From: Spirochaetota bacterium
GTDB taxonomy: Bacteria > Spirochaetota > UBA12135 > COTS27
Length of the DNA: 7,625 nucleotides
Direction of reading: 5' to 3'
Assembly (NCBI GenBank): GCA_030621685.1
Contig: JAUXHF010000094.1
Span: 1-7,625, forward strand
Below are positions 1-6,235 of this stretch, piece after piece (the stretch's first letter is position 1; the number at the start of each line of letters is the position of its first letter). The notes below the pieces were generated by a model. The model made no database searches, was not told the origin of the DNA, and saw nothing but the letters and a program-made list of their open reading frames with translations. A program made the translations under genes and the position numbers.

Positions 1-80
1 ACTATTACAAAGAAACGGCTCAAAATTACGAGGGGTACGCTGTTTCGCCAACCCTTCACAAGCGCAGCGGGCAGGCGTAA
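1..80 (+). pseudogene. Truncated puuB 5'-end copy 1 (cut by window start)
   Basis: From base 3 this reads YYKETAQNYEGYAVSPTLHK, almost the same as residues 5-23 of the intact PuuB at 296. It then diverges and stops at TAA 78-80. The start codon lies off the left edge. The first 66 bases match the second copy (from base 165) with one visible difference (G35 against T). It lacks the FAD-binding region and everything after it, so it cannot be a functional oxidase. It is best read as a partial tandem duplication of the gene start. Whether more copies lie further left cannot be seen. Confidence 0.85.
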
Positions 81-84
81 ATGC

Positions 85-96
85 AAAACATGTTTT
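85..96. promoter_or_regulatory. 12-bp perfect palindrome, possible operator (copy 1)
   Basis: AAAACATGTTTT is its own reverse complement. It sits in a 28-base stretch (83-110) that is identical in the second leader copy (233-260). Its position upstream of a catabolic operon suggests a repressor or activator site, but no regulator gene is present and AT-rich palindromes of this size can arise by chance. Confidence 0.3.
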
Positions 97-154
97 AAGT
101 AACTTACGCTGTGACTTCATGGAACGTGCTAGTTAGGCAAATAGGCAAAAATTT

Positions 155-262
155 ATGGAAAAAAACTATTACAAAGAAACGGCTCAAAATTACGAGGGTT
201 ACGCTGTTTCGCCAACCCTTCACAAGCGCAAGGCAAAACATGTTTTAAGTAACTTACGCTGA
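155..262 (+). pseudogene. Truncated puuB 5'-end copy 2 (35-codon ORF)
   Basis: ATG 155 opens a 35-codon ORF ending at TGA 260-262. Its first 22 residues match the PuuB N-terminus (MEKNYYKETAQNYEGYAVSP against MEKSYYKETAQNYEGYTVSP). The last 13 residues (HKRKAKHVLSNLR) are unrelated to PuuB and are encoded by the leader sequence that precedes the next copy. No strong ribosome binding site precedes it: the equivalent of the AGGA before puuB is AGGC here. It is in the same reading frame as puuB, separated only by the TGA and 11 further sense codons. It may be a dead gene fragment or a translated leader peptide; the sequence does not decide. Confidence 0.8.
235..246. promoter_or_regulatory. 12-bp perfect palindrome, possible operator (copy 2)
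   Basis: This is the second AAAACATGTTTT, centred 150 bp from the first and ending 49 bp before the puuB start. A TTCACA at 219-224 resembles a -35 box, and TTTTAA at 243-248 is a poor -10 at 18-bp spacing, so the palindrome would overlap the -10. That spacing is not kept in copy 1. The site also lies inside the copy-2 short ORF. The regulatory role is an inference from symmetry and position. Confidence 0.3.
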
Positions 263-295
263 CTTCATGGAACGTGCCAATTAGGAAAAAAACTT

Positions 296-1591
296 ATGGA
301 AAAAAGCTATTACAAAGAAACGGCTCAGAATTACGAGGGTTACACTGTTTCCCCAGCCCTTCAAACAGAAGCAGAAAGCGATGTTTGTATTATTGGCGGA
401 GGCTTTGCTGGACTCTCTGCGGCGGTAGAACTTCGAAATCGGGGGTTCAGCGTTATTTTATTGGAGTCCGAAACCGTTGGCTTCGGCGCTTCGGGAAGAA
501 ACGGCGGTCAGGCCATTGTTGATGTGGGCTGTGGCATAGATGCCCTCGCTGCGCTTACAGGCTGGGATGTCGCTAAACAAATTTTTTCTTTAACTGCAGA
601 GGGCCTTCGGGTAATCCGCTCAAATGTTAAAAATTTTTCTCTGGACTGCGACATGGCTGATGGCACGATAACCATTGCACAGAGAAAAAAACATGACGCA
701 GAGCTGATTAGCCTGCATAGGATCTTCCAAGACTTAGGCCATGAGACAACGCTGTGGGATAAAAAAGAAACTCAAGATCAGGTGGCAAGCAAGCTTTACA
801 CATCGGCTCTTTACGATAAAAATGGCTTGCATATACATCCGCTAAAGTATTGCAAGGGGATGGCTGTGCAAGCAAAGAGCATGGGCGCTGGCATCTTCGA
901 GAACACGAAGGCACTTTTCTACGATGATACAGGCAGCGTTTCAAAAGATAGAATTACAGTACATACAGCAGAGGGAAAAGTAACTTGCAAACATCTTCTG
1001 CTAGCGGCGAACGTCTATAACACGGTAAACCCTTTTTTAATGAAGCATATTATTCCTGTTGGCACGTATATAGCAGCTACGAAAAGCCTTGGCAAGCAGT
1101 GGGCAAGGCGACTTATTCCAAGCAATGCGGGCATCTGTGATATGAATCTTGTGATAGACTATTACCGATTCTCGGCAGATTACCGCCTGCTTTTTGGCGG
1201 CAGAGTTAGCTACACAGACAGCGATCCTAGAGATTTGAAGAAATCGCTATTTGCCCGTATGACAAGAGTGTTTCCCGAATTCACTGATTACACGCCAAAT
1301 GAAATTTTTGAATACGCTTGGGGAGGAAAGGTGGATATCACCATGAATCGGGCGCCTCATTTTGGCAAGCTCAAAAAGCAGATATATTTCCTTCAGGGCT
1401 TTTCGGGGCATGGCGTAGCCTTATCCAACATAGCAGGACGTCTTGTAGCCGAGGCGATTGACGGCGAGGGCGGGCGTTTTCGCTTGTTCGAGAACATTCC
1501 GCATAGAAAATTTCTTGGTGGAAAGAGCATTCGCGGGCCACTCGTAGCCTTAGCTATGCTCTATTATCGAATGAAGGATCTGCTTCCATGA
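296..1591 (+). CDS. puuB: Gamma-glutamylputrescine oxidase (FAD-dependent), PuuB-like
   Basis: A 431-residue cytoplasmic flavoprotein of the DAO (D-amino-acid oxidase-like) family. It is expected to oxidise gamma-glutamylputrescine to gamma-glutamyl-gamma-aminobutyraldehyde, releasing ammonia and hydrogen peroxide. A Rossmann FAD-binding motif lies at residues 30-46 (GGGFAG at 34-39) with the ribose-binding glutamate at E57. GFGASGRNGGQ at 62-72 and FLQGFSGHGV at 365-374 match signatures I recall from E. coli PuuB, and the length is close to the roughly 426 residues of that protein. There is no signal peptide. ATG 296 is chosen because AGGA (283-286) lies 9 bases upstream and the N-terminus aligns with PuuB. 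The stop overlaps the next start by 4 bases, so expression is coupled to puuA. Two truncated copies of its 5' end precede it. Other amine or amino acid oxidases of the family are possible, but the PuuA neighbour supports this call. Confidence 0.92.
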   Translation: MEKSYYKETAQNYEGYTVSPALQTEAESDVCIIGGGFAGLSAAVELRNRGFSVILLESETVGFGASGRNGGQAIVDVGCGIDALAALTGWDVAKQIFSLTAEGLRVIRSNVKNFSLDCDMADGTITIAQRKKHDAELISLHRIFQDLGHETTLWDKKETQDQVASKLYTSALYDKNGLHIHPLKYCKGMAVQAKSMGAGIFENTKALFYDDTGSVSKDRITVHTAEGKVTCKHLLLAANVYNTVNPFLMKHIIPVGTYIAATKSLGKQWARRLIPSNAGICDMNLVIDYYRFSADYRLLFGGRVSYTDSDPRDLKKSLFARMTRVFPEFTDYTPNEIFEYAWGGKVDITMNRAPHFGKLKKQIYFLQGFSGHGVALSNIAGRLVAEAIDGEGGRFRLFENIPHRKFLGGKSIRGPLVALAMLYYRMKDLLP

Positions 1592-3156
1592 CAAAGTCTC
1601 ATTCTGATTCTCATGTTCATGTTCATGCTGATGCTGGTTTTTTAAGCCCGGCAGAAATTAAGCAGTTTCTAAAACGTTATCCTAACATCCACTCCGTTCG
1701 TGCCATGATAGTGGATATGCTGGGCTTGGTTCGTGGAAAGGAGATTCCGATAAAGAAAATTTTTGACCTTTGCCAGCCTAAGCTTTGTTTGCCTAAATCT
1801 ATTTTGCTACAAAACTCGCTTGGCAAGAATTACGATATGCCAGCCATAGATTCCGGCGATAGCGATTACTTTGCTAGCGGCCTGGCAGGCACGCTTTTCC
1901 CGGCGGCTAGTTCTGGGCTAACGGCCTTAGCTGCCAGCGGAAAGCCCGGGCAACCCAAGATTGACCCTAAGGACATAAGCCATGCCCAAGTTTTTCTTTC
2001 GCTACATAATAGCGATGGCAAGCCTTTTCTTTATGGCGGTAGAGAGCTTGTGAAAAAAATGGCAGGCCTGATAAAAGAAGAATTCGGCTTCGATGTTTCA
2101 TTGGCAATAGAATTGGAATTTTCCCTGTTTAAAAAAACAGGGAAAGGTGATGCTGAAATAACAAATGCCCATGCCTCACATGGAAAATATAGCCCGCTAG
2201 CAAATTCTTATGCTAGTGTGTATGACTATCCGAAGCTAGCTTCAGAGATTGGCAATTGCTATGGCATGGAAGCCATAGAGGAACTTCTTAGCTTCACGGA
2301 TGTACTTAGAGAGAGTCTTGCGCTTTCGGGCATAGAGCTAGATGGCCTTTCTTCAGAGTACGGAAAGGGGCAGTTTGAAATAAATTTGAATTATCGAAAA
2401 AATGCACTCTTAGCTACAGATGAGGCGATTCTCTTTAAGCATGCCGTAAAAACTCTAGCGAAGCCTTTTGGCATGTCGGCTACTTTCATGGCCTTAGCCA
2501 ATGAAGAAAGCTCTAACGGCATGCACATTAACCTTAGCCTGCAAAACAGTAAAGGCGAGAATGTAATGGCAGAATTCCCTGTTAAGAACAAAGCAAAATT
2601 TGCTAGCCCCAGTAAATATGCCAGATATGCCATCGCCGGTTTGCAGAAAACTGCTAGAGAGGCCATGCTTATCTTCGCCCCCAACCCCAATTCTTATAAA
2701 CGCTTTTATGTGCAAAATTATGTTCCTTATAATATTGAAAGCTGGGGGCTGAATAACCGCCGAGTGGCTCTTCGCCTTCCCGCTTTAAACCCAAGTAACC
2801 CAGATTTCCGTAAAGCTATGCGAATAGAACATAGAATTGCCGGCGCAGATAGCAACGTGTATCTTTCTGTTGCCGCCGTCCTAGCCGGCGTCTATCTTGG
2901 TCTTAAACTAGGAAATGAGCCTTCGCCCATGACCACCAATAGTAACCATCCGCCTCATCCTCCCCCTCATGCTTGGGAGCTGAAGCCCGAGAACATGGCT
3001 CGCTCTTTAAGCGCTTGGGCTGCCCCAAAAAATGTTTTTAGAGAATTATTCGGAAATGATTTTTGTGACGTTTTCCATCAGCAAAGGCTTTTAGAATACT
3101 ATAATGTTATGGCTACTTTAAACGAAACAGATTTTACGTGGTATTCACATTATTAA
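1588..3156 (+). CDS. puuA: Gamma-glutamylputrescine synthetase, PuuA-like (glutamine synthetase family)
   Basis: A 522-residue member of the glutamine synthetase superfamily, expected to ligate glutamate to putrescine using ATP. The N-terminal beta-grasp domain includes YPNIHSVRAMIVDMLGLVRG (31-50). Catalytic-domain motifs are AIELEF (173-178), SEYGKGQFEIN (256-266), NGMHIN (310-315), APNPNSYKRF (364-373), NNRRVALRLP (389-398) and RIEHRIAGADSN (412-423). The expected metal and substrate residues appear present: E175, E177, E257, E264, H313, R372, E414 and R416. It is longer than E. coli PuuA (about 472), with a histidine-rich N-terminus (SHSDSHVHVHADAG, 4-17), some extra residues around 85-130 and a Pro/His stretch near 451-463. 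ATG 1588 overlaps the puuB stop (ATGA), with AAGGA at 1574-1578 as ribosome binding site. Ordinary GlnA is less likely because sequence and context fit PuuA; a related polyamine or amine ligase remains possible. Confidence 0.9.
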   Translation: MTKSHSDSHVHVHADAGFLSPAEIKQFLKRYPNIHSVRAMIVDMLGLVRGKEIPIKKIFDLCQPKLCLPKSILLQNSLGKNYDMPAIDSGDSDYFASGLAGTLFPAASSGLTALAASGKPGQPKIDPKDISHAQVFLSLHNSDGKPFLYGGRELVKKMAGLIKEEFGFDVSLAIELEFSLFKKTGKGDAEITNAHASHGKYSPLANSYASVYDYPKLASEIGNCYGMEAIEELLSFTDVLRESLALSGIELDGLSSEYGKGQFEINLNYRKNALLATDEAILFKHAVKTLAKPFGMSATFMALANEESSNGMHINLSLQNSKGENVMAEFPVKNKAKFASPSKYARYAIAGLQKTAREAMLIFAPNPNSYKRFYVQNYVPYNIESWGLNNRRVALRLPALNPSNPDFRKAMRIEHRIAGADSNVYLSVAAVLAGVYLGLKLGNEPSPMTTNSNHPPHPPPHAWELKPENMARSLSAWAAPKNVFRELFGNDFCDVFHQQRLLEYYNVMATLNETDFTWYSHY

Positions 3157-3165
3157 AATACTCAC

Positions 3166-3196
3166 TTTACTAAGATATTAAATTTAATATTATGAT
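3166..3196 (+). promoter_or_regulatory. Candidate promoter with operator-like palindrome in the spacer
   Basis: TTTACT (3166-3171) resembles a -35 box and TATGAT (3191-3196) a -10 box, with a 19-bp spacer that is slightly long. A perfect 16-bp palindrome, ATATTAAATTTAATAT (3175-3190), fills almost the whole spacer, a place where repressors often bind. This is the only gap in the cluster that looks like a fresh promoter, about 125 bp before the aldehyde dehydrogenase start. AT-rich DNA makes chance matches likely, so this is a hypothesis. Confidence 0.35.
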
Positions 3197-3322
3197 ACTC
3201 TTATATGATTGATTGAGCATGTATACCTACCGGCTATCTACTATCGCTAGACAGAAATTAGATGGAGAGCAGCTGCTATAAAGCCAGCTTGCTGTAAAAT
3301 TGTACATAAAAAAAATATTGAT

Positions 3323-4846
3323 ATGAGCAAACAACTAAGTTTAGAAGATTGGAAAAAGGTCTTAACTGGCCTAGACATAAAGCGTTTAGAAAACGTTGCC
3401 TTTATTGGGAATCAGTTTGTAAAATCGGCTCGTGGCGATAGCTACGAAAAAGCTCTGCCATTTAAACAGAGCCAGAAACTTAAGATAGCCGCTTGCACGG
3501 CAAGCGATGTTGATAAGGCCGTAGCCAGTGCTAAAAAATCCTTTGAAGAAGCTACGTGGAGAAAGCTCCCAGCGAAAGAGCGAAAAAAAAAGCTGCTTCG
3601 TTTTGCTTCGAGCTTGGAAGCCCATAAGGAAGAGATAGCCCTGCTGGAAACGCTAGACATGGGCAAGCCTATTCGCTACAGCCTTGAGGAGGATGTTCCT
3701 GGCGGCATAGATCACTTTCAGTGGATGGCAGAATGCGTGGATAAGCTCTATGATGAAATAGCACCATCGCATCAAGATTTCATCGGCATGATTAGACGCG
3801 AGCCCGCCGGAGTGGTTGCCGCCATCACTCCTTGGAACTATCCGTTTTTGATGATGTCATGGAAGGCTGCCCCCGCCTTAGCTGCCGGAAATAGCCTTGT
3901 GTTAAAACCCTCTGAAAAGTCGCCGCTTACAGCTTTGTATTGCTGCTACCTATGGCAAGAGCAGGATCTGCCCCCGGGCGTGTTTAATGTCATCCCCGGC
4001 TTTGGCGAGGACGCCGGCGTCCCTCTTTCCTATCATAAAGATGTTGATGTCCTGGCCTTCACGGGTTCTACGGCGACAGCCAAAAAACTACTCATAGCCT
4101 CTGGAAAGAGCAACATGAAACGGGTTTGGCTGGAAGCCGGCGGGAAATCTCCAACTCTGGTGCTGCCAGATGCAGATTTAGACGCTGCTGCCAAAAGTAT
4201 TGCCAGCTCTATTTTCTACAATCAAGGGGCTGTCTGTATTGCCGGATCCAGGCTTATCCTCCATAAAAAAATTAAAGAAAAACTCTTAGAGAAATTACTT
4301 GCAGAGACAACAAAGTGGTTTCCCGAGCATCCGCTTGATCCTAAAGGCAATATGGGCGCTATAGTGGATGATATCCAGTATCAGAAAATTCAAAACTATA
4401 TTCGCTTAGGTAAAGAAGAGGCTAGGCTACTAACCTTGCCAAAACCTCCAGGCTTCTCTGCCTTTGCTAAGAGCGCCGAGTATAAAGAAGGATTATATGT
4501 TCCGCCAACTATCTTTGATGAAGTGAAAAACACTTCCGTCATTGCCCAAGAAGAGATTTTTGGACCGGTGCTCGCCGTGATGACCGCAAATGATGAAGCA
4601 GAGATGCTTCGCCTAGCTAACGATACGCCCTTTGGTCTTGCGGCCACTGTTTGGAGCAAAGACATCTTGAAGGCAGAGCTTTTCGCTAGGAATATTAGAG
4701 CTGGAAGTGTCTGGATAAACTGCTGGGGAGACGGGGATGCCACCATACCTTTTGGAGGCATGAAACAATCGGGCTTCGGTAGGGATAAATCTCTGCATGC
4801 TTTCGATAAATATACAGATATTAAAGCAATAGTCTTAGGCAAATAG
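3323..4846 (+). CDS. puuC: Gamma-glutamyl-gamma-aminobutyraldehyde dehydrogenase, PuuC-like
   Basis: A 507-residue NAD(P)+-dependent aldehyde dehydrogenase, expected to oxidise gamma-glutamyl-gamma-aminobutyraldehyde to gamma-glutamyl-GABA in the cytoplasm. Visible landmarks are PWNYP (170-174, with the oxyanion-hole Asn172), KPSEKSPL (195-202), the cofactor loop FTGST (246-250), LEAGGKS with general base E271, the nucleophile C305 in QGAVCIAGSR (301-310), EEIFGPV (410-416) and PFGGMKQSGFGRDKS (476-490). The MKRVWLEAGGKS and FYNQGxVCIAG stretches and the GDGDATIPFGG tail region resemble E. coli PuuC (about 495 residues) closely. No clear ribosome binding site precedes ATG 3323; the leader there is A-rich, and no better in-frame start is visible. 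It is separated from puuA by 166 bp and may have its own promoter. Betaine aldehyde or aminobutyraldehyde dehydrogenase activity is possible, since these enzymes are often broad in substrate range. Confidence 0.9.
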   Translation: MSKQLSLEDWKKVLTGLDIKRLENVAFIGNQFVKSARGDSYEKALPFKQSQKLKIAACTASDVDKAVASAKKSFEEATWRKLPAKERKKKLLRFASSLEAHKEEIALLETLDMGKPIRYSLEEDVPGGIDHFQWMAECVDKLYDEIAPSHQDFIGMIRREPAGVVAAITPWNYPFLMMSWKAAPALAAGNSLVLKPSEKSPLTALYCCYLWQEQDLPPGVFNVIPGFGEDAGVPLSYHKDVDVLAFTGSTATAKKLLIASGKSNMKRVWLEAGGKSPTLVLPDADLDAAAKSIASSIFYNQGAVCIAGSRLILHKKIKEKLLEKLLAETTKWFPEHPLDPKGNMGAIVDDIQYQKIQNYIRLGKEEARLLTLPKPPGFSAFAKSAEYKEGLYVPPTIFDEVKNTSVIAQEEIFGPVLAVMTANDEAEMLRLANDTPFGLAATVWSKDILKAELFARNIRAGSVWINCWGDGDATIPFGGMKQSGFGRDKSLHAFDKYTDIKAIVLGK

Positions 4847-4913
4847 AAAACATCAAAGAAAAGCAAGAAGGACTGCTTAGCCACATAAAGTATATATTTT
4901 TAGATTTCTGCGT

Positions 4914-5981
4914 ATGACAAAAAAAAAATTGAAGCAGCCAGCAGCTTCAACAAAAAAAAAATTGAAGCAGCCAGCGGCTTCAGTGAAGAAAGAAAACCCT
5001 AATCGTAAGAGCGAAGAAACAGGGGCTACCACAGCCATGTTTAGTGGCATGCTAACTTTCATGGCTGCTCCCATGCTCAACATACAAGAATTAGCTTTAG
5101 AAGAGCGTAGCGTGAACAAGTCATCGATAGTTGCCTTAGGCATCCCATTCGATTCAGCGACTTCTAACCGACCCGGCACACGTTTTGGTCCTCGTGCTAT
5201 TCGCATGGCCAGCAAAATGCTCTCTTGGCAGAAAGTATATCCTTGGGAAGATGATCTCTACAATAGCGAGGGAAATCTGCCCACCCGAGTATACGATGGC
5301 GGCGATGTTTCCTTTGATTATGCTAACACGGCTAGCTTAGAACCCGGCATCCAAGCGGCTATAGCTCCTATTTTAGAAAATGGCTGTAAGCCGCTTAGTA
5401 TAGGCGGCGACCATTCTATTAGCTACCCTATCATCAAGGCGATACATGCCCAGCAAACAAATGCTGCTAAAAATAAAATAGCGCTTGTTCAATTTGATGC
5501 TCATTGCGATACTTGGGAAGACCTGCCCTTAGCTAGCGGGGCAAATAGAATAGATCATGGCACAGGTTTTTTTCGCGCGATAAAAGATGGACTTATCGAC
5601 CCCCTGCATTCAATACAAATTGCTTTGCGTACCAGCAATCCAGATAATTTCGGTATAGAAGTTATTGACAGCTATGAGGCTATGCGTCTTTCTGCGCTGC
5701 AAATAGCCAAGCGAATAGAGAATCGCGTGGCGGGCATGCCCGCCTATTTAACCTTTGATATAGATGCCCTAGATCCTGCCTTTGCTCCGGGAACGGGTAC
5801 GCCCGTAATAGCGGGGCTTTCCACTATGCATGCTCTGGCTATTTTGCAAGAACTGAAAAACATTTCCTTTGTTGGAGCTGACTTAGTTGAGGTTTCGCCG
5901 CCTTACGATGTGGCTGAAATTACAGCTTTAGCGGGCGCGACCATTTTAGCCTTTCAAGGCCATCTGCTGCTAGGAAATTAG
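4914..5981 (+). CDS. speB: Agmatinase (agmatine ureohydrolase), SpeB-like
   Basis: A 355-residue ureohydrolase-family enzyme, expected to hydrolyse agmatine to putrescine and urea with two Mn ions. The metal ligands are all present: H167 in GGDHS (164-168), D195, H197 and D199 in FDAHCDT (194-200), and D282 and D284 in FDIDALDP (281-288). GTGTPVIAGL (293-302) and YDVAEITALA (331-340) match E. coli SpeB (about 306 residues), which also carries DHGT as here (214-217). The first 40 or so residues are an extra lysine-rich extension containing TKKKLKQPAAS twice. The start is uncertain. ATG 4914 has no ribosome binding site nearby, whereas ATG 5037 (M42), where similarity to SpeB begins, has AGGGG at 5021-5025, 11 bases upstream. 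A shorter 314-residue product from 5037 is therefore plausible. A guanidinobutyrase-type activity cannot be excluded. Confidence 0.92.
   Translation: MTKKKLKQPAASTKKKLKQPAASVKKENPNRKSEETGATTAMFSGMLTFMAAPMLNIQELALEERSVNKSSIVALGIPFDSATSNRPGTRFGPRAIRMASKMLSWQKVYPWEDDLYNSEGNLPTRVYDGGDVSFDYANTASLEPGIQAAIAPILENGCKPLSIGGDHSISYPIIKAIHAQQTNAAKNKIALVQFDAHCDTWEDLPLASGANRIDHGTGFFRAIKDGLIDPLHSIQIALRTSNPDNFGIEVIDSYEAMRLSALQIAKRIENRVAGMPAYLTFDIDALDPAFAPGTGTPVIAGLSTMHALAILQELKNISFVGADLVEVSPPYDVAEITALAGATILAFQGHLLLGN
4917..4982 (+). repeat. 33-bp tandem direct repeat with A10 runs in the speB N-terminus
   Basis: Two adjacent 33-bp units (4917-4949 and 4950-4982) differ at one base (GCA against GCG). Each encodes TKKKLKQPAAS and each carries a run of ten A residues (4919-4928 and 4952-4961). 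The repeat keeps the reading frame. Such runs are prone to slippage in replication or transcription. Confidence 0.95.
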
Positions 5982-6000
5982 GAAATTTTACTAAGAAATT

Positions 6001-6207
6001 ACTATGCAAGCTTTGGCTATTTTACAAGAACTAATATTTCCTTTGTTGAAGCTGCTTTGCTTGGAATTTTCGCCGTGTTACCATGTGGCAATGTGGAGAT
6101 GAGGCTGAAATTACGGCTTTAGCGGGGGCGACCCGAGGGCGACCTTTAGCCAATGCAGAATGCAGAATGTAGAATGTTATCTGCTGCTAAGAAATTTTAC
6201 TAAAAAA
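6001..6207 (+). pseudogene. Decayed tandem duplicate of the speB 3' end
   Basis: This segment repeats the last part of speB and its immediate downstream sequence (about 5823-6000), directly abutting it. Clear anchors are ATGCAAGCTTTGGCTATTTT at 6004 against ATGCATGCTCTGGCTATTTT at 5826, GGCTGAAATTAC, the TTTAGCGGG block, CTGCTGCTAA, and AAATTTTACTAA after the stop. Short indels break the frame: the reading from 6004 ends at TGA 6100-6102 after 32 codons. Only about the last 50 codons of the gene were duplicated, so the copy never encoded the metal site. It fills the gap between speB and the aminotransferase gene. Confidence 0.9.
6126..6179 (+). repeat. Microduplications inside the speB remnant
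   Basis: GGGCGACC occurs at 6126-6133 and again at 6137-6144, an 11-bp step. Then AATGCAG occurs at 6152-6158 and 6159-6165, followed by the variants AATGTAG (6166-6172) and AATGTTA (6173-6179). None of these is in the parent speB sequence, so they arose in the duplicate after it was made. Confidence 0.8.
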
Positions 6208-6223
6208 AATATAAACACTGTTT

Positions 6224-6227
6224 GGAG
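6224..6227 (+). promoter_or_regulatory. Ribosome binding site of the aminotransferase gene
   Basis: GGAG lies 8 bases before ATG 6236 and supports that start. It is among the clearest Shine-Dalgarno sites in the window and follows directly on the decayed speB fragment. Confidence 0.7.
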
Positions 6228-6235
6228 CGTGTACT

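Larger units (their letters stand above)
1..361 (+). repeat. Tandem array: three copies of puuB leader plus gene start
   Basis: The same block, leader followed by the first roughly 20 codons of puuB, occurs three times. Equivalent TAT codons fall at 3, 167 and 308, giving periods of 164 and 141 bp. The 23-bp difference is made of a 14-bp net insertion near 67-82, a TG at 111-112, and a net 7 bp just before the second ATG. Copies 1 and 2 resemble each other more than the intact third copy. The third copy departs after about base 361, where the true gene continues. Confidence 0.9.

Noticed and set aside
274..522. 82-codon + strand ORF overlapping the start of puuB
   Set aside because: It lies in another frame over the puuB leader and FAD-binding region, has a Cys/Arg-rich composition with no recognisable domain, and is a shadow of the real gene.
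2391..2715. Two overlapping minus-strand ORFs opposite puuA
   Set aside because: Both are antisense to conserved glutamine synthetase motifs and show no domain or ribosome binding site I can support.
1588..3156. Housekeeping glutamine synthetase GlnA
   Set aside because: The overall sequence follows the PuuA group more closely and the gene overlaps puuB.
4396..4884. 162-codon minus-strand ORF opposite the end of puuC
   Set aside because: It is antisense to strongly conserved aldehyde dehydrogenase sequence, has no family resemblance, and fits an antisense shadow.
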